Under the pieces are notes generated by a model. It made no database searches and had not been told where the DNA came from. It saw only the letters and a list, made by a program, of their open reading frames with translations. Below are positions 1 to 12,260 of a stretch of 64,000 nucleotides of DNA, piece by piece (within the stretch, counting starts at the first letter, position 1; each line of letters opens with the position of its first letter). Position numbers and translations under genes: made by a program. The stretch covers positions 124,001 through 188,000 of the forward strand of contig CM067591.1 in the NCBI GenBank assembly GCA_034336665.1, written 5' to 3'. Source of the DNA: Luscinia megarhynchos (Eukaryota > Chordata > Aves > Passeriformes > Turdidae).

Positions 1-37
1 GGGGGCAGAGCCTCACCTGGTCCTGCCCCCACCACAG

Positions 38-2168
38 GTACGAGGAGGAGATCAACCGCCGCACGGCCGCCGAGAACGAGTTTGTGGTGCTGAAGAAGGT
101 GAGTCTGGAGAGCCCAGCAGGGGTGGGGCGAGGGGGGACAGGAGGCAAAGACACGGGAAGGACTGAGCTCCAAAATGGGGAGATGCCAACAGGAAGAGCC
201 AACAGCTCTTGTGTGAGGAGACAAAGCCATGGTCCAGTTCTGAGATCTTTCCTTTCAGGACGTGGACTGTGCCTACATGACCAAAGTCGAGCTGGAAGCC
301 AGGGTGGGAGCTCTGACAGACGAAATCAACTTCCTGAGGTGCATCTATGAGGAGGTAGGAGCTCTCCCTTCCCCTGGGTGAAGTTTTAATGAGGGTGTGG
401 TGGCTAAAGACACTCAGGTTGGGCTGGGCATCTTTGTGGGCTTGATCTGGAGAGGTTGCCTGGAGCTGCTTCTCTTCTCTCCCCTCATCAGATGGCGTCT
501 CTGACTCATATCTTGGTTGCAGGAGCTGTCTCAGATGCAGACCATCAGCCGGGATCTGTCCGTGGTGGTGTCCATGGACAACAACCGGCACCTGGACCTG
601 GACAGCATCATCGAGGAGGTTCGGCGCCAGTACGAGCAGATCGCCCAGAGCAGCCGCGCCGAGGCCGAGGCCTGGTACCAGAGCAGGGTCAGTTGGGAAG
701 GGCTGAGGCGCCTGGGATAGCCCCCAGGTTTGAGCTAGCTGAGTTTTTGGCCGGTTGTGTCCCTCATGGATGTCTTTGTTCCGCATGTCTGCAGTACGAG
801 GAGCTTCAGAACACTGCTGGGAAACACGGGGACAGCCTGCGCAACACCAAGATGGAGATCCAGGAGCTGACCAGGAACGTCCAGAGGCTGCGGGCCGAGA
901 TTGAGAACGTGAAGAAACAGGTGAGAGACCATCAGCTCCTCACTGGGTAACAGCTGCATGCTGGGCCAGGATGGGGCTGGGTGGTGAGAGGGAAAGCAGA
1001 AATGAAAATTCATGCACTTTGGAGGAGATGGATTTTTTTGGTCTGTTTTCCCTCCAGTTTGTACCATGAGGATGCTCCAGCAGAGGGTGGGCAGAAAGGA
1101 TCTCACACACTGGTTTTCTCTTCCTCAGATCCAGCAGCTGCAGGCAGCCATCGCTGAGGCTGAGGAGAGAGGGGAGATGGCCGTCAAGGATGCCAGGAGG
1201 AAGCTGGAAGAGCTGGAATGTGCCCTGAACAAGGACAAGGAGGAGCTGGCTCGCCTGCTGAAGGAGTACCAGGAGCTGCTGAACACCAAAATTGCCCTGG
1301 ACGTTGAGATTGCCATGTACAGGAAGCTGCTGGAGGGCGAGGAGAACAGGTACTTGATTGGCACCAATTTGACTAAATTCTTGGCAGATTATAAGACGTG
1401 GGTAAAACTCCTGAATCCACACAAAAGATTGATTTCGTGTCATTCACGCTTCAGTTCTCAATTATTTATTGATTATATTAAGCATAAACATACTTAAACT
1501 GGTTTTCTGTCTTTAAAGAATGTGAATGTAAAGGTTGCTAATTCTTTTAAAGAATAATTGGAAAATTCTGAAAAAAACACTGAAGAGGTTGCTAATTTTT
1601 TTTAAAGAATAATTGAGCACTATAAACTTGTACAAAAATGGGGAATTCTCAACTGAAGAGCTGTGCACTTCCCAGCGGAATAACTGGTCCCATTTTCCCT
1701 CACAGGCTGTGCAACGACAGCATGTCCAACGTCAATGTCTGTGAGTATCTGCCCCGGGGTCCCTCAGAAGTGGTAGAACTTGTTCTTTTGGGAAACAGGT
1801 GAGTAACCCGCGCTTCTCTTGCAGCTGTGGTGGGCAGGACGACTGTGTCCGGCGGCAGAGGCGGCATGGGAGGAGGATTCGGAGGCAGCGGCATGGGAGG
1901 AGGATTCGGAGGCGGCAGCTGCGGGATGGGAGGAGGATTCGGAGGCGGCAGCGGCATGGGAGGAGGAATGGGAGGCGGCGGCATGTGCGGAGGAGGCAGC
2001 AGCTTCGGAGGCGGCAGCATGGGGGGCAGCTGCGGCATGGGGGGAGCGATGTACGGCGGGGGCTTCTCCTCCGGCAGCGGCAGGATGTGCGGCTCCGGCG
2101 GGGCGTCCTCCTCCGTGCGGAGATGCGTCACCACCACCTCGGTCAAATCCTCGGGGGTGCGATTCTGA
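38..2168 (+). CDS. Keratin A: type II keratin, 3' part (exons 3-9), start outside window
   Basis: Type II keratin that pairs with a type I keratin in cytoplasmic 10-nm filaments. Exons: 38-98, 259-354, 523-687, 795-920, 1129-1349, 1706-1740, 1825-2168. Sizes 61/96/165/126/221/35 bp are the type II pattern and all introns are GT-AG. 348 residues are visible. The rod starts in coil 1B ([20 protein letters not shown]) and ends with the helix-termination motif LLEGEENR. The tail (about 113 aa) is Gly-rich with a recurring GMGGGFGG pattern, then a Ser/Cys end ([11 protein letters not shown]) stopping at TGA 2166-2168. The window starts in intron 2, so head, coil 1A and promoter are missing. Closest relative here is keratin B at 6783-10313. 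The exon 7 donor (gtactt at 1350) is weak. Intron 7 carries a partial 52 bp tandem duplication near 1535-1616. A KRT5/6/75-like or 'cochleal-like' name is possible but not decided by what I can see. Confidence 0.93.
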
Positions 2169-2494
2169 GCCCCGAAGGCTGACAAGGAAAGCAGCACCTC
2201 CTCTCTCCTCCTGCCAGCAGCCCAGCCTCCCGCAGCCATCCGCTGTCCTGCCGCGGGATGAGCCGCGTCCCCCGACAGCTCATCCCGGCTCCGGCTCCAG
2301 CCGGGCTCGGTGGCGATGCCGTGGCTGTCCCGGCACCAGGAGCTGCCTGGCAGGAGGGGCCGCTCTGCCTCCCTTGCTGTTGTACATTTCTTGTGGCAAA
2401 TGTGTATAAAACCCCTCTTTCCTCCTGTTCTGTGTACCCACCTCCCTTCTTCTGTGTGTGCCCTGCCCGCCTTCCCCGGGATGTTGCCATTCCC

Positions 2495-2500
2495 AATAAA
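2495..2500 (+). terminator. Poly(A) signal of keratin A
   Basis: AATAAA about 330 bp after the keratin A stop. The surrounding sequence (cccaataaatcgcagaga) resembles the keratin B signal at 10880, so the 3' end of the mRNA probably falls near 2515-2525. Confidence 0.8.
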
Positions 2501-2756
2501 TCGCAGAGAACATTCACCATGTTGTTGTGTCGCTGCTTCGGGAGCCTCTCTGGGCAGGGTGGCTTTGGGGAAGCAGCTTGTTGGGAAGCTGGGGGTCCTT
2601 CTTTGCTCAAGGTGTCGTACCTGTGCTCTGATGGAGCCGAGCAGGGGCTGGGCCAGGGCAGCGTCCCAGCTCAGGTGACGACTGACGCTCACCTGGAGGC
2701 ACAAGTCCAGGTGGTGGGCGCTGGATGCTCAGTTCACACAATGCTCAGTAACTGCG

Positions 2757-3389
2757 TGAGGGAGTCTTTGTGTCGGGATGGACGGGTCGTCAGGGACAAA
2801 ACTCAAGCGCTCTGTATAATCTAAAAGTTACAGTTGCAGTTTATTGTAAAAGAGATCAAAGGGGGAAGAGAAGGAGCAGTGGGATAAAAGGGTTGTGGGG
2901 TAAGAGTAGAGGGAGAGAGGAAGAGAAGTAAGAAGAGGAAGAAGAGAAGAGGGAGAAGAGAGGTTACAGGTAAGAAGAGCAAGGGGGGGAGAGAGAGAGA
3001 GAGAAGAGAGCGATTTCCCATTTACAATATAATAAATCTTCTTCCATGATGAATATTCTAATTTCCACTAACCAATGTAATACAAGATACAAATTCTATA
3101 GCACTTACATACAGCCTATAGGAATTCTTATATTACCATAATGTGTTATACTTTAAACTCTAAAAACTACTCTTTGGGCCCTGGCAAGTCTTTCTGTGCC
3201 CTTTGGAGTTGCTCTCTGGCAGAGGGCATTGTTCTATCAAGAGGGGATTACCTTCAGCAGCCATCCTATTGTTTCATGGTAATTCAGTAACTGAGGTCTG
3301 GCATCTCAAAAGTGGCTTTCATTTCAATCTCACATACGGTTTCCATATTTTCAGCATGTAAACATTCATATTTATAAGGTCTTCCAACA
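2757..3389 (-). mobile_element. Solo LTR-like element, copy 1 (minus orientation)
   Basis: About 630 bp related along its length to 37571-38149, except for an expanded purine-rich stretch (2860-3010, GA-rich with an agag run). Read on the minus strand it starts TGTTGG, carries AATAAA (TTTATT at 2840-2845 on +) and ends in CA. Candidate 5 bp target duplications are ctgcg (2752-2756) and ctgtg (3390-3394), differing by one possible CpG decay. I see no retroviral coding region next to it, so I infer a solo LTR of an endogenous retrovirus. It lies antisense just downstream of keratin A. Confidence 0.7.
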
Positions 3390-6300
3390 CTGTGAGCCAG
3401 CAGAAGACCAAACTGAGGAATACAGGAGCCTGCTCAATCTCCTGATGTGGGGAATCACCCAGCTCATCCCTGGAATCCTGTAAAGTTATTCCCACTGCAG
3501 ATTTCTGCAACTGCTGGGTCTGGAAATCTCCAGCACAAAGGGGCCCAGTATCTTCCCAGTCATTGAGCTATTCCAAGTTTTTGAGCTCAGCTTTAGGCAC
3601 ACAAAGGCACTCAGTGCCTCAGTGCCCACATCACATCTCTCCAGGTGTGGCAACATTCCTGAAGCTCTAGGAAAGGGACTTTTTCAGTCTTTATTGGATT
3701 TTGGAAGCTCTGCAAGGGGTCTGCTGAAACGTGTGCCCTGTGATTTTAGGCAGGAACAATCCCAGTGCCGTCTGGCCAGACCAGTGGAGACCCACAGGGG
3801 CTGAGGGATGATGAGAATCAGCAGCAGCAGGTGGGAGCTGACATTGGATCAGTCAGAGTTTCCTGCCTCCAAATGGTCTTTGGGTTGTGATGAGGGGCTG
3901 GCAGGGTGGGAGCCCCTTGGGTGGGAGAGTTGGCGAACATGGATAAGAGTGGGTCTGGATGTTGGTCAGGCACCTGGGCTGTGGGATGACCAGGTGAGAG
4001 GCACAGCTCAGCACTCAGAGAGCAGGGGAGCACCAGAGAGCCACGGACCATCCCTGAGCAGCCTGGGAGCACAGCGGGCTGGGAAGCTGTGATTCATCCC
4101 ATCCACGAGCTCCTCTCCCTGAGAAGTCCACTAACTTCCAGTGGCTCGTCCTTGCTCCAAGAGCAGGAGGGAGGGATTTGGAGGAGCTCAGGAGGGGTTT
4201 GGGAAGGGAGTCTGGGGTGTTTTATCTGGGCTGTGCTGTGGTTCCTCCACCACCCGGAGAGATCAAAGAGGCAGAAAACGCTGTCAGTGATGGTTCAGGA
4301 GTCCCACAACAGCCTCTGGGGGCTGCTGATGTTCCCAGAGTGGGTCAGGAAGCTGCAGACTGAGGAGGAGGTCCAGGAAAGGCTGGAGTGAGCTTTTCCA
4401 AGTGAGCTCTTGGAAAAGGGAGTTCACCCCACTTTGAAGGATGCTGGGGCTGGGACTGTGGCTGGGTTTTGGCCAAATGAAGATGCTGAGTAGGCAATGC
4501 CTGTGCGAAGCTGGTGTTGTGCCAGGACCACTTTGAGGTTTGGCTTGGGGCAAGAGTCACCTGTTTTGGTGCTTAATCACCTGTTTCAGCATTTAATTGT
4601 AAGAGCCTATTTCTCCTAAACTTTACAACGAGCTTTACACGGCGTTGTAGCGCTGCTGAGAGGAGCCATTGCGACACCTCCTCCCTGCTCCTGGCTGGCT
4701 CAGAGGCGAAGCTGGAGCGCGGCTCAGGCTCCATCCGCGTTTTCTGCCGAGTTCACACTTTCCCTGTGCCGATGATTCTGCTGCGCGCAGCTCCTTGTGC
4801 AAGAGATCTGAGGGCATGGCTGGAGCCCAGCTGCCTGTCGAGTTTTACCCGGAGGAGACTCAGGTGACTCCAGGTTTGGAATAATCTGCACATCTTGTCT
4901 GAAGACGTCAGAGTGACTCAATCTGGGCGTCTTATCTGCAGGAGCTGGCTGTGGTCAGCACCCAGGCATCTGGCTGACTTTGCAGATCTTCCTCCTCCTT
5001 GTGGAACCTCCTCGTGGGATGTTCCAGTGAAGTCCTGGTGCCTTCATTCCACGGGTTTGGCGGCTGGGAGGGAGGCCAGCAAAAGGGACAACCTGTTTTC
5101 TCCACCTAAACCCGAGCCAGGCTGGAGCTGCCCGGGGCTGCTCATCATGAACGAGTGTGCTGGGCTGCAGGATGGTCTGGAGAGCTGAAATCTCCATCTG
5201 GGAGATGCCCATGGAGAAACCAGCCCATCCTGACTGCAGCTGCTCTTGGCAGGGAGGGCGTCCCTGCTGTGCTGTGGGGGTGCTGTCCATTCTCCAGCTG
5301 CAGGGACACACACCTGGGCAGCCCTTGGCCAACCATGACTTGTGTCCCTCAAGGCTGGGACAGCCCTTTGCCAACTGTTTAGCCCATTAATGGTGGGATA
5401 GTCCTTGGCCAACTGTTGTGTCCTTCAACTGCCAAATAACTGCTGCCAACTGTGGAGTCCCTAAGGGTGGGATAACCTTGGCCAACAGTTGAATCCCCAT
5501 CAACGATAATGTCCTCCCCTCCCTCCCATTCCACACAGTCTGTGGCTCCAGAAGCTTCATTCCAGTGACAAACAATGACATTCATGTTTTCTGATTCCTC
5601 CAGTTGCTTTTGGAAGTGTTTTCCTGGGCTGGTTTTCCAACGTATTTGCTGTGTCTATGGCCACCAGCTAATTCCTAGGGGTGCTTTCAAACCACATTTA
5701 CCTGCCCAAATCTCCTGTGTGACCATGAAAACAACAGATGCACTCGGGAAGCTTAAAACCAGGATATTTTTTGACTGCTGAAGTGCTTTAAAATATATAT
5801 TTCCCTTGACTTTTTCATGTTTTTCAGGAAATAAGAATGAAGAAAATGTTGGTATTCTTTACCAATAAAATTAATAAATGTAACTAAAATATTTATTTGA
5901 TTAGTGAGGCTCAGAAGGTACCTGCAAGATGTCCTTCGTGTGTGTGTCCAAATCCATTGCCGGGGAGCTGGTGCATGAAATTAAACATTATTGTCAATCA
6001 TCATTAAACATGCCTGGAGAGTCCTTTCCATCCTCTGCGGTTTGACAATCCCCGTGGCCATTGGAAAAGCACAAGTAAGGAGTTGGACAATCTTGTTCCC
6101 TTGCTCTGGTGCTCATCATCCCAGGACCTGGTTGTCCCAGACTTTCCCAGCTGATGCTCTTAGGAAGGAACTAAGCAGCTCCTTTCCGGAGCAAACAGAA
6201 ATGCTGACCCCTGTTAAATGTTAATGATGTGGCATTTTTCCACTTGGAAAGCCATTGTGAATTTTCCGCTTAACAGGAAGATTTGAGGTGTGCTTGGGGG

Positions 6301-6650
6301 AATTGTGAAAGCCATCTGGGTTTCACCAAAATCCTTGGCTGGTGTGGAGTGTCAGGAGAAAAAATCTGGAGTCAGACAATGTGTGGAGTCGTTAGGAGCA
6401 AGCAGGGAAGTGGGAGGAGGGAAGAACATGACAACATCACTGTAAAACATATTTTTCCAGATGAAATAAAGATATGGGAGTCCACTTACTCACAGAGACC
6501 TGCCTCGGTACTCCTGCTTTTCCTTCTGCACGGCGAAGCGGATTTCTGGGTGGAGTCACCAATTTGGCAAAAATCTGTTAACCGCACCAAGCTGATGAAG
6601 ACAGTAAATTTGTTTCCTCTTCACGCCCAAGCTGTCCCAGCCCACCTCCA
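3390..6650. other. Intergenic A-B, no gene seen
   Basis: No keratin exon or other convincing coding signal on either strand. 4640-4880 is somewhat richer in CpG than its surroundings. 5322-5500 is an imperfect minisatellite (separate entry). 5780-6010 is AT-rich. Confidence 0.6.
5322..5500. repeat. Imperfect minisatellite
   Basis: Repeats of about 40 bp built around 'ttggccaact' and 'gtgggata', about four degenerate copies. Confidence 0.6.
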
Positions 6651-6657
6651 GGAGCAG

Positions 6658-6664
6658 ATAAAAG
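6658..6664 (+). promoter_or_regulatory. TATA-like box of keratin B
   Basis: ATAAAAG 125 bp before the keratin B ATG. With initiation about 30 bp downstream this gives a 5' UTR near 95 nt, similar to the estimates for genes C and D. Confidence 0.6.
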
Positions 6665-6782
6665 GGAATGCCTGGAGCTGTGAAGCCAGAGAAGACTCTG
6701 AGCACTTCTCTCTGCCCTCAGCACCAGCCCAGCTCTGCCGATCTCTTCTTCCTCCCCAGTTTTGGATCTTTTGAGGAGAACC

Positions 6783-9700
6783 ATGTCTCGCCAGTCTGTC
6801 TGCAGGAGCTTCGGAGTTGGGAGCAAAAGGGGATTCAGCTCCTGCTCTGCTGTTGGGGGTGGCTTTGGAGGCAGTGGCCGGAGCAGGATCAGCTACAGCT
6901 CGTTCTCCACGTCCAGGGGGATTGGAGGCGGCGGCGGGCGCTGCGGAGGGTTCAGCAGCCGGAGCCTGCACAACCTGGGGGGCAGCACAAGGATCTCCAT
7001 GGGCGGCTCTTACGGCAGCGGCTACGGATGCAGAATCGGTGGCTTTGGTGGAGGATTCCCAGGAGGATTTGGGGGCATTGGAGGAGGCGTCATTGGTGCA
7101 GGAATGGGCGGCTTCGCTGGCCCCGTCAGAGGCGGCCCTGGGTTCCCTGGAGGCATCCAGCCGGTGCAGGTGGACCCAACCCTCCTGCGGCCAGTCCACG
7201 TGGACATTGACCCTCAGATCCAGCAAGTGAAGTGCCAGGAGAAGGAGCAGATCAAGACTCTGAACAACCAGTTTGCCTCCTTCATCGACAAGGTGAGAGG
7301 TTGGAGCTGGACTTGCTTGGGATGGGAAAACTGCAGAAATTCCTTTTGCTCTGGAGAGGGAAATACTGTCCTGCTCAGCTCAGTGTTGCGTTGTGATTGT
7401 TTCCATTGGGTTCCATCTGGTTTCCTCCTGAGGAAATGTAAAAAATTTAGTATCCACAGAGAAACTGGACAACTTTCTCCCGGTTTGGCGGATGCACATT
7501 GGTTTTCTCTCCAGTGCAGACAGGCCAAAGTGATGGCAATATGCTCAGTGACCAAAGTATTTTTTTAAGTCTGTCCTTTTTCTGGGATAAATTTTGCTCC
7601 AGGAACATGAAATCTAGGAATGAAATTAAAAAAAAATCCCAACCATTTCTTGTTTCAGTTTAAGTGCAGATGAGTTCCCTTTAAATTATGTGAAATGGGA
7701 AAATATTGGTTATAAGTGTGCTCCATGTTTTTTTAAAATATATGATGTGTATATGGAATAATGTCTGTGTCTGATAAGAGGAATGTTCTTGAATATGGAG
7801 ACCAATGGGATTTCATTCACTGGAAGGTCAAAAAGGATCTGATGGTCCTGAAAATTAATGTCGAAAATCCCAACTGGTATTGGAAATAATTTGTAAGATT
7901 GGAATGGAAGCATTTCAATAGCTACATTCCACCTCCAAAAAAATAACCAAGAAAAAAAGAGCAGAAATACAGGAGGAGAAAAGAGGCGGAATTTAAGGAT
8001 AATGAGGAAAAAACAGAGAGAAAACGGAGGAAATTTCCCCTTGAAAGCAGTGATCATGCTAAGGTTTTGGGGAATGATTCCTACGGCCTTCCAATGCTCC
8101 CAGGAGGTTTGAGCAGTGGGATGTCTCCCGGGGAATGTTTCACACACCCTTTGTTGGCCGCAGGTCCGATTCCTGGAGCAGCAGAACAAGGTGCTCTCCA
8201 CCAAGTGGGAGCTGCTCCAGCAGCAAGGGCCGTCAGGGCCCAGGAAGAACCTGGATGTGATCTTTGAGAATTACATCCAGAACCTGCGGAGGAGGCTGGA
8301 GTCCCTGCTGGGACAGCGGGGCCAGCTGGAGTCGGAGCTGCAGAACATGCGGCAGTACGTGGAGGAGTTCAAGACCAAGTGAGTGTGGGCACAGGTGGGG
8401 CAGGGGAGCCGGGGCAGAGCCTGCAGGTGCACTGAGCAGGGGGCAGAGCCTCACCTGGTCCTGCCCCCACCACAGGTACGAGGAGGAGATCAACCGCCGC
8501 ACGGCCGCCGAGAACGAGTTTGTGGTGCTGAAGAAGGTGAGTCTGGAGAGCCCAGCAGGGGTGGGGCGAGGGGGGACAGGAGGCAAAGACACGGGAAGGA
8601 CTGAGCTCCAAAATGGGGAGATCCCAACAGGAAGAGCCAACAGCTCTTGTGCGAGGAGACAAAGCCATGGTCCAGTTCTGAGATCTTTCCTTTTAGGACG
8701 TGGACTGTGCCTACATGACCAAAGTCGAGCTGGAAGCCAGGGTGGGAGCTCTGACAGATGAAATCAACTTCCTGAGGTGCATCTATGAGGAGGTAGGAGC
8801 TCTCTCTTCTCCTGGGGGCTGGACTTGCATTGAGGAGGCCACACATCAAGATTGGATGAGTGCCTGGGTACATTTAGGCTGGAGATGGTGCCTCTGACTC
8901 ATGTCTTGGTTGCAGGAGCTGTCCCAGATGCAGACCATCAGCCGGGATCTGTCCGTGGTGGTGTCCATGGACAACAACCGGCACCTGGACCTGGACAGCA
9001 TCATCGAGGAGGTTCGGCGCCACTATGAGCAGATCGCCCAGAACAGCCGGGCTGAGGCTGAGGCCTGGTACCAGAGCAGGGTCAGTTGGGAAGGGTTGAG
9101 GCACCTGGAGCATGGGAACCCCCTGAGGTTTTGGTCGGTTGTGTCCCTGACGTCTGTGTCCCCATGCCCACAGTATGAGGAGCTGCAGAGCACGGCCGGC
9201 CGGCACGGGGACAACCTGCGCAACACCAAGATGGAGATCCAGGAGCTGACCAGGAACGTCCAGAGGCTGCGGACAGAGATTGAGAACGTGAAGAAGCAGG
9301 TGGGGGTTGGCCAGTGCCTCATGGGTTCCTCCTCTTTTCTCTCCAGTTTGTGCCATGAAAATGGTCCAGTAGAAGGTGGGCAGAGGGAATTAATAAATTA
9401 ATTTTCTTCTCCACAGAACCATCATCTCCAGTCAGCCATTGCTGAGGCTGAGGAGAGAGGGGAGATGGCCACCAAGGATGCCAGGAGGAAGCTGGAGGAG
9501 CTGGAATGTGCCCTGAGCAAGGACAAGGAGGAGCTGGCTCGCCTGCTGAAGGAGTACCAGGAGCTGCTGAACATCAAGATCGCGCTGGACGTTGAGATCG
9601 CCATGTACAGGAAGCTGCTGGAGGGCGAGGAGAACAGGTGAGCCCTCCCACCATTGGCTGGGCCAGGGTCCTGTCCCCCCTTGGGTCAGATTCATCTTTA

Positions 9701-10313
9701 ATCATCCCTTGCAGCACCTTTGACATTGACTTCGGATTCCTTTTTTTTTTTCCTCCAAATTTTGAAGACCAAAACAGAAACGTGGAAATAGTTCTCAGGG
9801 GGCTTGATTGATCTTATATGAAACAAGATATAAAAGGAATATCTGGGGAAGGGTTTTGCTTCCAACTGCGTGTAGATTCTGACTGATGTTCCTCTCCCTA
9901 CACAGGCTCTGCTTAGAGAACCCCTCCAACGTGAATGTCTGTAAGTACTCACACATTGCTTTCTCCGCAGAATTACCTGCGTGCTTGGTTTTGTGGAGAT
10001 TCCCAGGGTGTTGCCTGGTGTTCAATGAGCCTCTCCCTCTCTTCCAGCCGTGGTGGGCAGAACTAGCGTGTGCCAGGGCAGATCTGGCAGCTTTGGAGCC
10101 AGCACTGGGCTGGCAGGGGGAGCGTGCGCGGTTGGCAGCGGGAGCGTCGGCGGCTGCGGCGTGGGAGGAGGGATCCTCTGCGGGGGCTTCTCCTCCGGCA
10201 GTGGCAGGATGTGCAGCACTGCAGGTGGCAGCTTCGTGGCCGGCGGGGGCTCCTCCTCAGTGCGGAGATGTGTCACCACCACCACGGTCAAATCCTCCGG
10301 GGTCAAGTACTGA
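6783..10313 (+). CDS. Keratin B: type II keratin, complete, 564 aa
   Basis: Complete nine-exon type II keratin. Exons: 6783-7292, 8164-8378, 8476-8536, 8697-8792, 8916-9080, 9174-9299, 9417-9637, 9906-9940, 10048-10313; the sum (1,695 nt) is in frame and all introns are GT-AG. Head 1-152 is Gly/Ser/Arg-rich with GGFGG blocks. The helix-initiation motif [18 protein letters not shown] is at 153-170, continuing into [11 protein letters not shown] in exon 2. The termination motif ending LLEGEENR is at about 437-465. The tail of about 99 aa is Gly/Ser/Cys-rich and ends [14 protein letters not shown] chose ATG 6783 because it follows the TATA box, has a fair context (gaacc before ATG) and starts MSRQSV, a normal keratin N-terminus. 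Coil and tail end closely match keratin A. It resembles epidermal KRT5/6/75-type and avian 'cochleal-like' keratins, but orthology is not decided. Intron 1 (7293-8163) shows nothing further. Confidence 0.95.
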
Positions 10314-10879
10314 GCCCTGGCCTCCGCCCTCCCAGGGAAAGCAGCACCTTCCTCTTCCTCCCACCAGCAGCACAGCCCCTTCCATCCCCATCGGTGTTCA
10401 GGAGGAAACAGTTTCTGGGGAAATCTCCCCAGGGTGAGATGGAAAACGAGACACGTCCCTCTGGTCCCGCCTGGCCCTCGCTGCGCCCCGCCGGGCTGGG
10501 ACATGTCCCCCGAGAGTCCCCGGCTCTGCAGAGCTCCCCAGGGCTGTGCACCAGCTGAGCAGGGGCCTGTGCAAATCTGCTCTTCCTGACACTTTTCCAG
10601 GCCCGTGTTTCCCCACGGGTCCCCCCACCCTGCTCCAGCTGTGCCAGGAGCCCACATGAACAGAAGGAAGGAGATGATGTCCCATAGTCAGATTTAGGAG
10701 TGAGAAACAGGTCTCTGGAGTTGTCCACCTTCCCCAGGTGGGGTAATTTGGCAGCTTTAATGTTTTATGGGTCTTTTCCCTTTTCTCCTTCCCGCCTGGA
10801 GTGTGTGGCCCTGTCACCCCCTCTGCCGTGTGCATCAGCTGCTTCCTGCCCGTGCCCTGGCCCCAGGTCCTTCAGTACC

Positions 10880-10885
10880 AATAAA
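10880..10885 (+). terminator. Poly(A) signal of keratin B
   Basis: AATAAA about 570 bp after the stop, in a context (accaataaactgcagag) like those of keratins A and D. Confidence 0.8.
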
Positions 10886-10989
10886 CTGCAGAGAGATGAA
10901 GATGTTCCTGTGTCCTGTCATCACTCGATGCCCCCCAGGGCGGGGGAAACACGGGTTTGCCCTGCATCAGGGTGATTGCAGGACAAGTA

Positions 10990-11612
10990 CAGACTGAACA
11001 GCAAAATAATTGAGAGCAGCCCTGGGAGAAGGACTCGGGGGTGCTGGTGGCTGAGAGCTGGACCTGCCCCAGCCCAGAGACCCCTGAGCCTGGGCTGAGC
11101 CCCAGCACGAGCAGCAGGGGAGGGGATGTTCTGCCCTGCCCAGGTGAGACCCCACCTGCAGGTCCTGCCCAGGGAGGATGAGGAGCTGCTGGCAGAGCCC
11201 AGAGGAGCCCCGGGGCTGCTGCAGGGCTGGAGCCCCTCTGGAGCCAGGCTGGGAGAGCTGGGGGCTCACCTGGAGAAAAGTGAAAGAAAACCTTTGAGCC
11301 TCTTCTAAGGGGGTCCAGGAGAGCTGGAGAGGGACTTGGAAAGGGAGCGAAGGGACAAGAGGTGATGGCTTCAAACTGGAAAAGAGGAGATTTAGATGGG
11401 GTGTTGGGAAGGAATTCCTGGCTGTGAGGGCGGGGAGGCACTGGAATGGATTTCCTTGAGATTGCCCCACTGCTGGAAGTGTCCAAGGCCAGGCTGGACA
11501 GGGCTTGGAGCAGCCTGGGATAGTGGGAGGTGTCCCTGCCCATAGCAGGGCGTGGAATGGGATGAGCTCCAAGAGCCTGCCCAACCCAAACCCCTCCATG
11601 ACCCTATTTTGG
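10990..11612 (+). mobile_element. CR1 LINE fragment
   Basis: Matches the known CR1 3' region in order: the 'gtgagaccccacctgcaggtcctgcc' type segment, a 'gagagctgggggctcacctggagaaaag' type segment, 'ggtggggaggcactggaatgg'-like sequence, then 'gtccctgcccatagcagg' before the 3' end. Identified from memory of the family, not by search. Confidence 0.75.
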
Positions 11613-11689
11613 GCTGATATCGATGATCTGGTGAGAATGTCAAGGGGTTTCCTTGCCATCGTCCTGAGAGCGAGGATTCATTATTCCCG

Positions 11690-11800
11690 CTCGGGGTTTG
11701 GGCAGCCTGGTCTGAGGGAAGGTGTCCCTGCCCAGGGCAGGGGGTGGAACTGGGCGGGTTTTAGGATCCCTTCCCACTTTCTGTGATCATCTCATTCCGT
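11690..11800 (+). mobile_element. CR1 3'-end fragment
   Basis: Short CR1 tail containing 'gtccctgcccagggcagg' and 'ggatcccttccca', immediately after the longer CR1 copy. Confidence 0.6.
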
Positions 11801-12174
11801 CTCCTGCCACGGAGGAGTCTCCAGTGGGTGGATGGAGCCAGGGTGAGGAGGATAAATCCTCCGTGGGGTGGCACAAGGATGAGCAGCACCCTCTGCCTGT
11901 CTGGCCGGCTCTTACAGCAGCTCCTCGTCCCTGAGCCGTGGGAAGGTCCGACAACTCTGAGTGGACACAAATTACTCACAAAGGAAAAAAAAGCCAGCAT
12001 GAAAGAATTAGCCAGAGCCCAGAACCTGCCATCAGAGCTCCAGGTTGCTCGGCCAGGTTAGTCATTAGTCCTCTCCAAATTACATCCCATTGCAGCCAAA
12101 TCAATTTGGTTAATGCTTGACTGGATTATTCTGTAGCTCTGGGAGGAGCAGGAGGTGAATCAGCCCTGGCTTCT

Positions 12175-12260
12175 CTGCAGTGTGTGTTATGGAAGGTGGG
12201 ACCAGATGGGATTTAAGGTCCTTTCCAACTTCAGCCATTCCATGATTCTATGACTGATCT
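12175..12260 (+). mobile_element. CR1 3'-end fragment
   Basis: Ends 'gtcctttccaacttcagcc' then 'attccatgattctatga', the characteristic CR1 3' octamer-type tail. Confidence 0.7.

Noticed and set aside
4640..4880. Possible CpG island or promoter between A and B
   Set aside because: CpG density is modest, with no TATA box or following exon.
6621..7226. 201-residue minus-strand open frame opposite exon 1 of keratin B
   Set aside because: Antisense of a GC-rich head exon, without independent support.
10872..11659. Minus-strand open frames of over 200 residues
   Set aside because: They lie within a CR1 fragment and are antisense to it.
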